From Pezicula radicicola (taxonomy: Eukaryota; Ascomycota; Leotiomycetes; Helotiales; Dermateaceae), in contig PDUO01000130.1 in the NCBI GenBank assembly GCA_003008705.1, positions 3,829 through 48,005 on the forward strand: 44,177 nt of DNA, read 5' to 3'. Both the position numbers and the translations under genes were made by a program. Positions 42,462-44,177 of this stretch are shown here, one piece after another; the stretch's first letter is position 1; each line of letters begins with the position of its first letter. A model generated the notes under the pieces. It was not told where the DNA came from. It was given only the letters and a program-made list of their open reading frames with translations, and did not search any database.

Positions 42462-44177
42462 TGTGCGGAGTTGTTAGATGTTGCTCACTAAAGGATATCA
42501 ACCGGTAATCTTTCCTGACTTATATACCCAGCTCCTCGAGACTCCTCGAGGGGTATCTTGATAAACCAAAATCTCTTATGGCTACAATAGCTGTCTCGAT
42601 ACCATTCGAGATTCGCCACCTCGTTGTCACCTTCCATATTTCCCACAACCGTGAAAACTTCACTCTGCTATATTCATCAATCGTCTTGTAGAATCACCCC
42701 ACAATTTTTTATCAATTTATACACGTATTATAATTTGCAATCCGACTCTCATTGCTCCCATCCTCATAAGCCAAGAACGACTCTACGTGCGAGAATATAA
42801 GGTTCCACATAATGGACTAACACTAAAGGCAACTGACGGCGAGCGAGCCGGACCTATAGTTAAACGAGGAAAACAAGGGTTTTATAAAGAAAAATTTCAG
42901 TCGTGTATAGGAACCGTATATGTTATTTTCACTATACAATCTCAAAGTATTCGATATCTAGACCAAGCTATTATATAGCTAGTTCTTTTTATAATAGGTA
43001 TTATTATAATACTTATTATTATTTAGGTTTATATTAAAGATACTAATTATAACTTAGAGGAGAATATTATTAAGTTATCTAATTAAGGAAATTAATAGAG
43101 TAGAATTTACTAGAGAAAATATATTTTAAATTTTAACTTTAGTATTTCCCTCTAAGAATAAAGGAATAGTTCTTAAAAGGTATTAATAAATTAATATTTT
43201 TAAATTAAAGTATTTTAAGTTCTATAAAGATAGATTATAAACTAAATAAAACTAACTTTATTTAAATAATAATTTATATTTATAATAATAATACTATATA
43301 GATATTTCTTTTTATTATTAAATATTTATTAATATATTTATTATATTAATATTAATTCTTATTAATTAATTTATTATATTCTATTAATAATTTTTATTTA
43401 GTTTAAATATATATAAGTTTATTAATATTAGATTTAATTAGTTTTTAATAATTAATAACTAAGAGAATAATTTTTATAATTAAAACTAATTATTAAATTA
43501 ATTTTAAATAAATTTAATTTAATATAAATTAGTAGTTTTTAATTAATTAGTCTAATAGAGATAAACTAGTTATTAAATAAGATTAATTTATAATTTAATA
43601 AAAGAAATAAACTTATTTAATAATTTAATTAATTAAAGTTATAATAATAATAATAATTTTTAAAGTAATAATAAATTATTTTTTTATTTTTTAATTATAA
43701 AAGAAAAGATTAAGATTTAATTTATCTATAGTTTATAATATAAATAAAAAAATTTAATAATTATAATTAATTAATTATTAATATTATTTAATTATTTAAA
43801 TTTATTATTAATTAAACTATACTTTAATAATAAATATATATAATAATTATAAATCTAATTATTTTAAGAGTAATTATATAATTATATATAATTTTCTTTA
43901 TAATTAATAAATAAAAAAAAACTAATATTTAATTAATTATAGTTTTATTATATTAAAAAAACTTTTAATAAAAATAATTATTTTATTATAAATTTCTTTT
44001 TATAATTTAATATAATAAGATATAACTCTAAGTAAGATATATTTTAAATTTAAATAAATTTTCTATTTAAATAAATAATAATTATAATAATAATTCTCTT
44101 TAATTATAAATAACTTTTAAATAATTAAATAATATAAAACTAAATTTAATAATATTATTAATTAATTTATTAAAGTT
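42462..44177. repeat. PhyH 2 upstream region, then third RIP block from about 42980
   Basis: 42462-42979 is ordinary DNA upstream of PhyH 2, with CGGTAA at 42503-42508 about 40 bp from the ATG and a ctcctcgagactcctcgag duplication near 42532. From about 42980 to the end the sequence is AT-rich with CpA and TpG absent as far as I could read, and it has no ORF. The window ends inside this block, so its right edge is not seen. Confidence 0.85.

Overview
The window reads as nuclear DNA of a filamentous ascomycete (Pezizomycotina). The evidence is short introns (about 50-90 bp, GT..AG, with CTAAC/CTAAT-like branch sites), Zn2Cys6 transcription factors with fungal-specific domains, TRI12-type and fungal amino acid/choline-type transporters, and AT-rich blocks in which CpA and TpG are virtually absent, as repeat-induced point mutation (RIP) leaves them. 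No rRNA, tRNA, CRISPR array or bacterial operon signal was seen.

Layout. (1) 1-3578: RIP-destroyed AT block containing a 161-bp and a 91-bp tandem array. (2) 3.6-20.7 kb: a graveyard of metabolic genes. It holds a C2H2/fungal_trans regulator, a Baeyer-Villiger-type flavin monooxygenase, an AtuA-like (DUF1446) protein, a cytochrome P450 (minus), a TRI12-type MFS transporter (minus), a PRISE-like SDR fragment (minus) and an FAD monooxygenase fragment. All are broken by stops or frameshifts. One open gene lies among them, a PF11951 regulator with no visible DNA-binding domain. (3) 20.7-22.7 kb: an intact SDR and an intact RidA-family protein, divergently transcribed. (4) 22.9-24.05 kb: a second RIP block. 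(5) 24.5-42.5 kb: an apparently intact cluster. In order it has Zn2Cys6 factor 1 (+), NmrA-like reductase (-), PhyH-type dioxygenase 1 (+), SDR (-), alpha/beta hydrolase (-), class III aminotransferase (+), a gene-free decayed stretch, Zn2Cys6 factor 2 (-), two small inverted-repeat elements, an APC-family amino acid/choline-type permease (+) and PhyH dioxygenase 2 (-). (6) 42.98-44.18 kb: a third RIP block.

Gene models for the six intron-containing genes of the intact cluster were checked by splicing by hand. Each gives a whole number of codons and conserved family motifs across the junctions: PhyH1 309 aa, SDR 267 aa, hydrolase 299 aa, aminotransferase 470 aa, permease 520 aa, PhyH2 325 aa.

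How the genes may work together. The intact cluster has no polyketide synthase, NRPS, terpene synthase or P450. It pairs an amino acid/amine importer with an aminotransferase, two non-heme iron/2-oxoglutarate dioxygenases, an NmrA-like reductase, two SDRs, a hydrolase and a RidA-like protein, under two paralogous regulators. The combination of two PhyH dioxygenases, an NmrA reductase, an aminotransferase and an APC transporter recalls the accessory enzymes of the swainsonine (SWN) cluster, but the hybrid NRPS-PKS (SwnK) is not here. The cluster could be a synthetase-less alkaloid or amino-acid-modification cluster, or a catabolic cluster for an amine or amino acid. The product or substrate cannot be read from the sequence.
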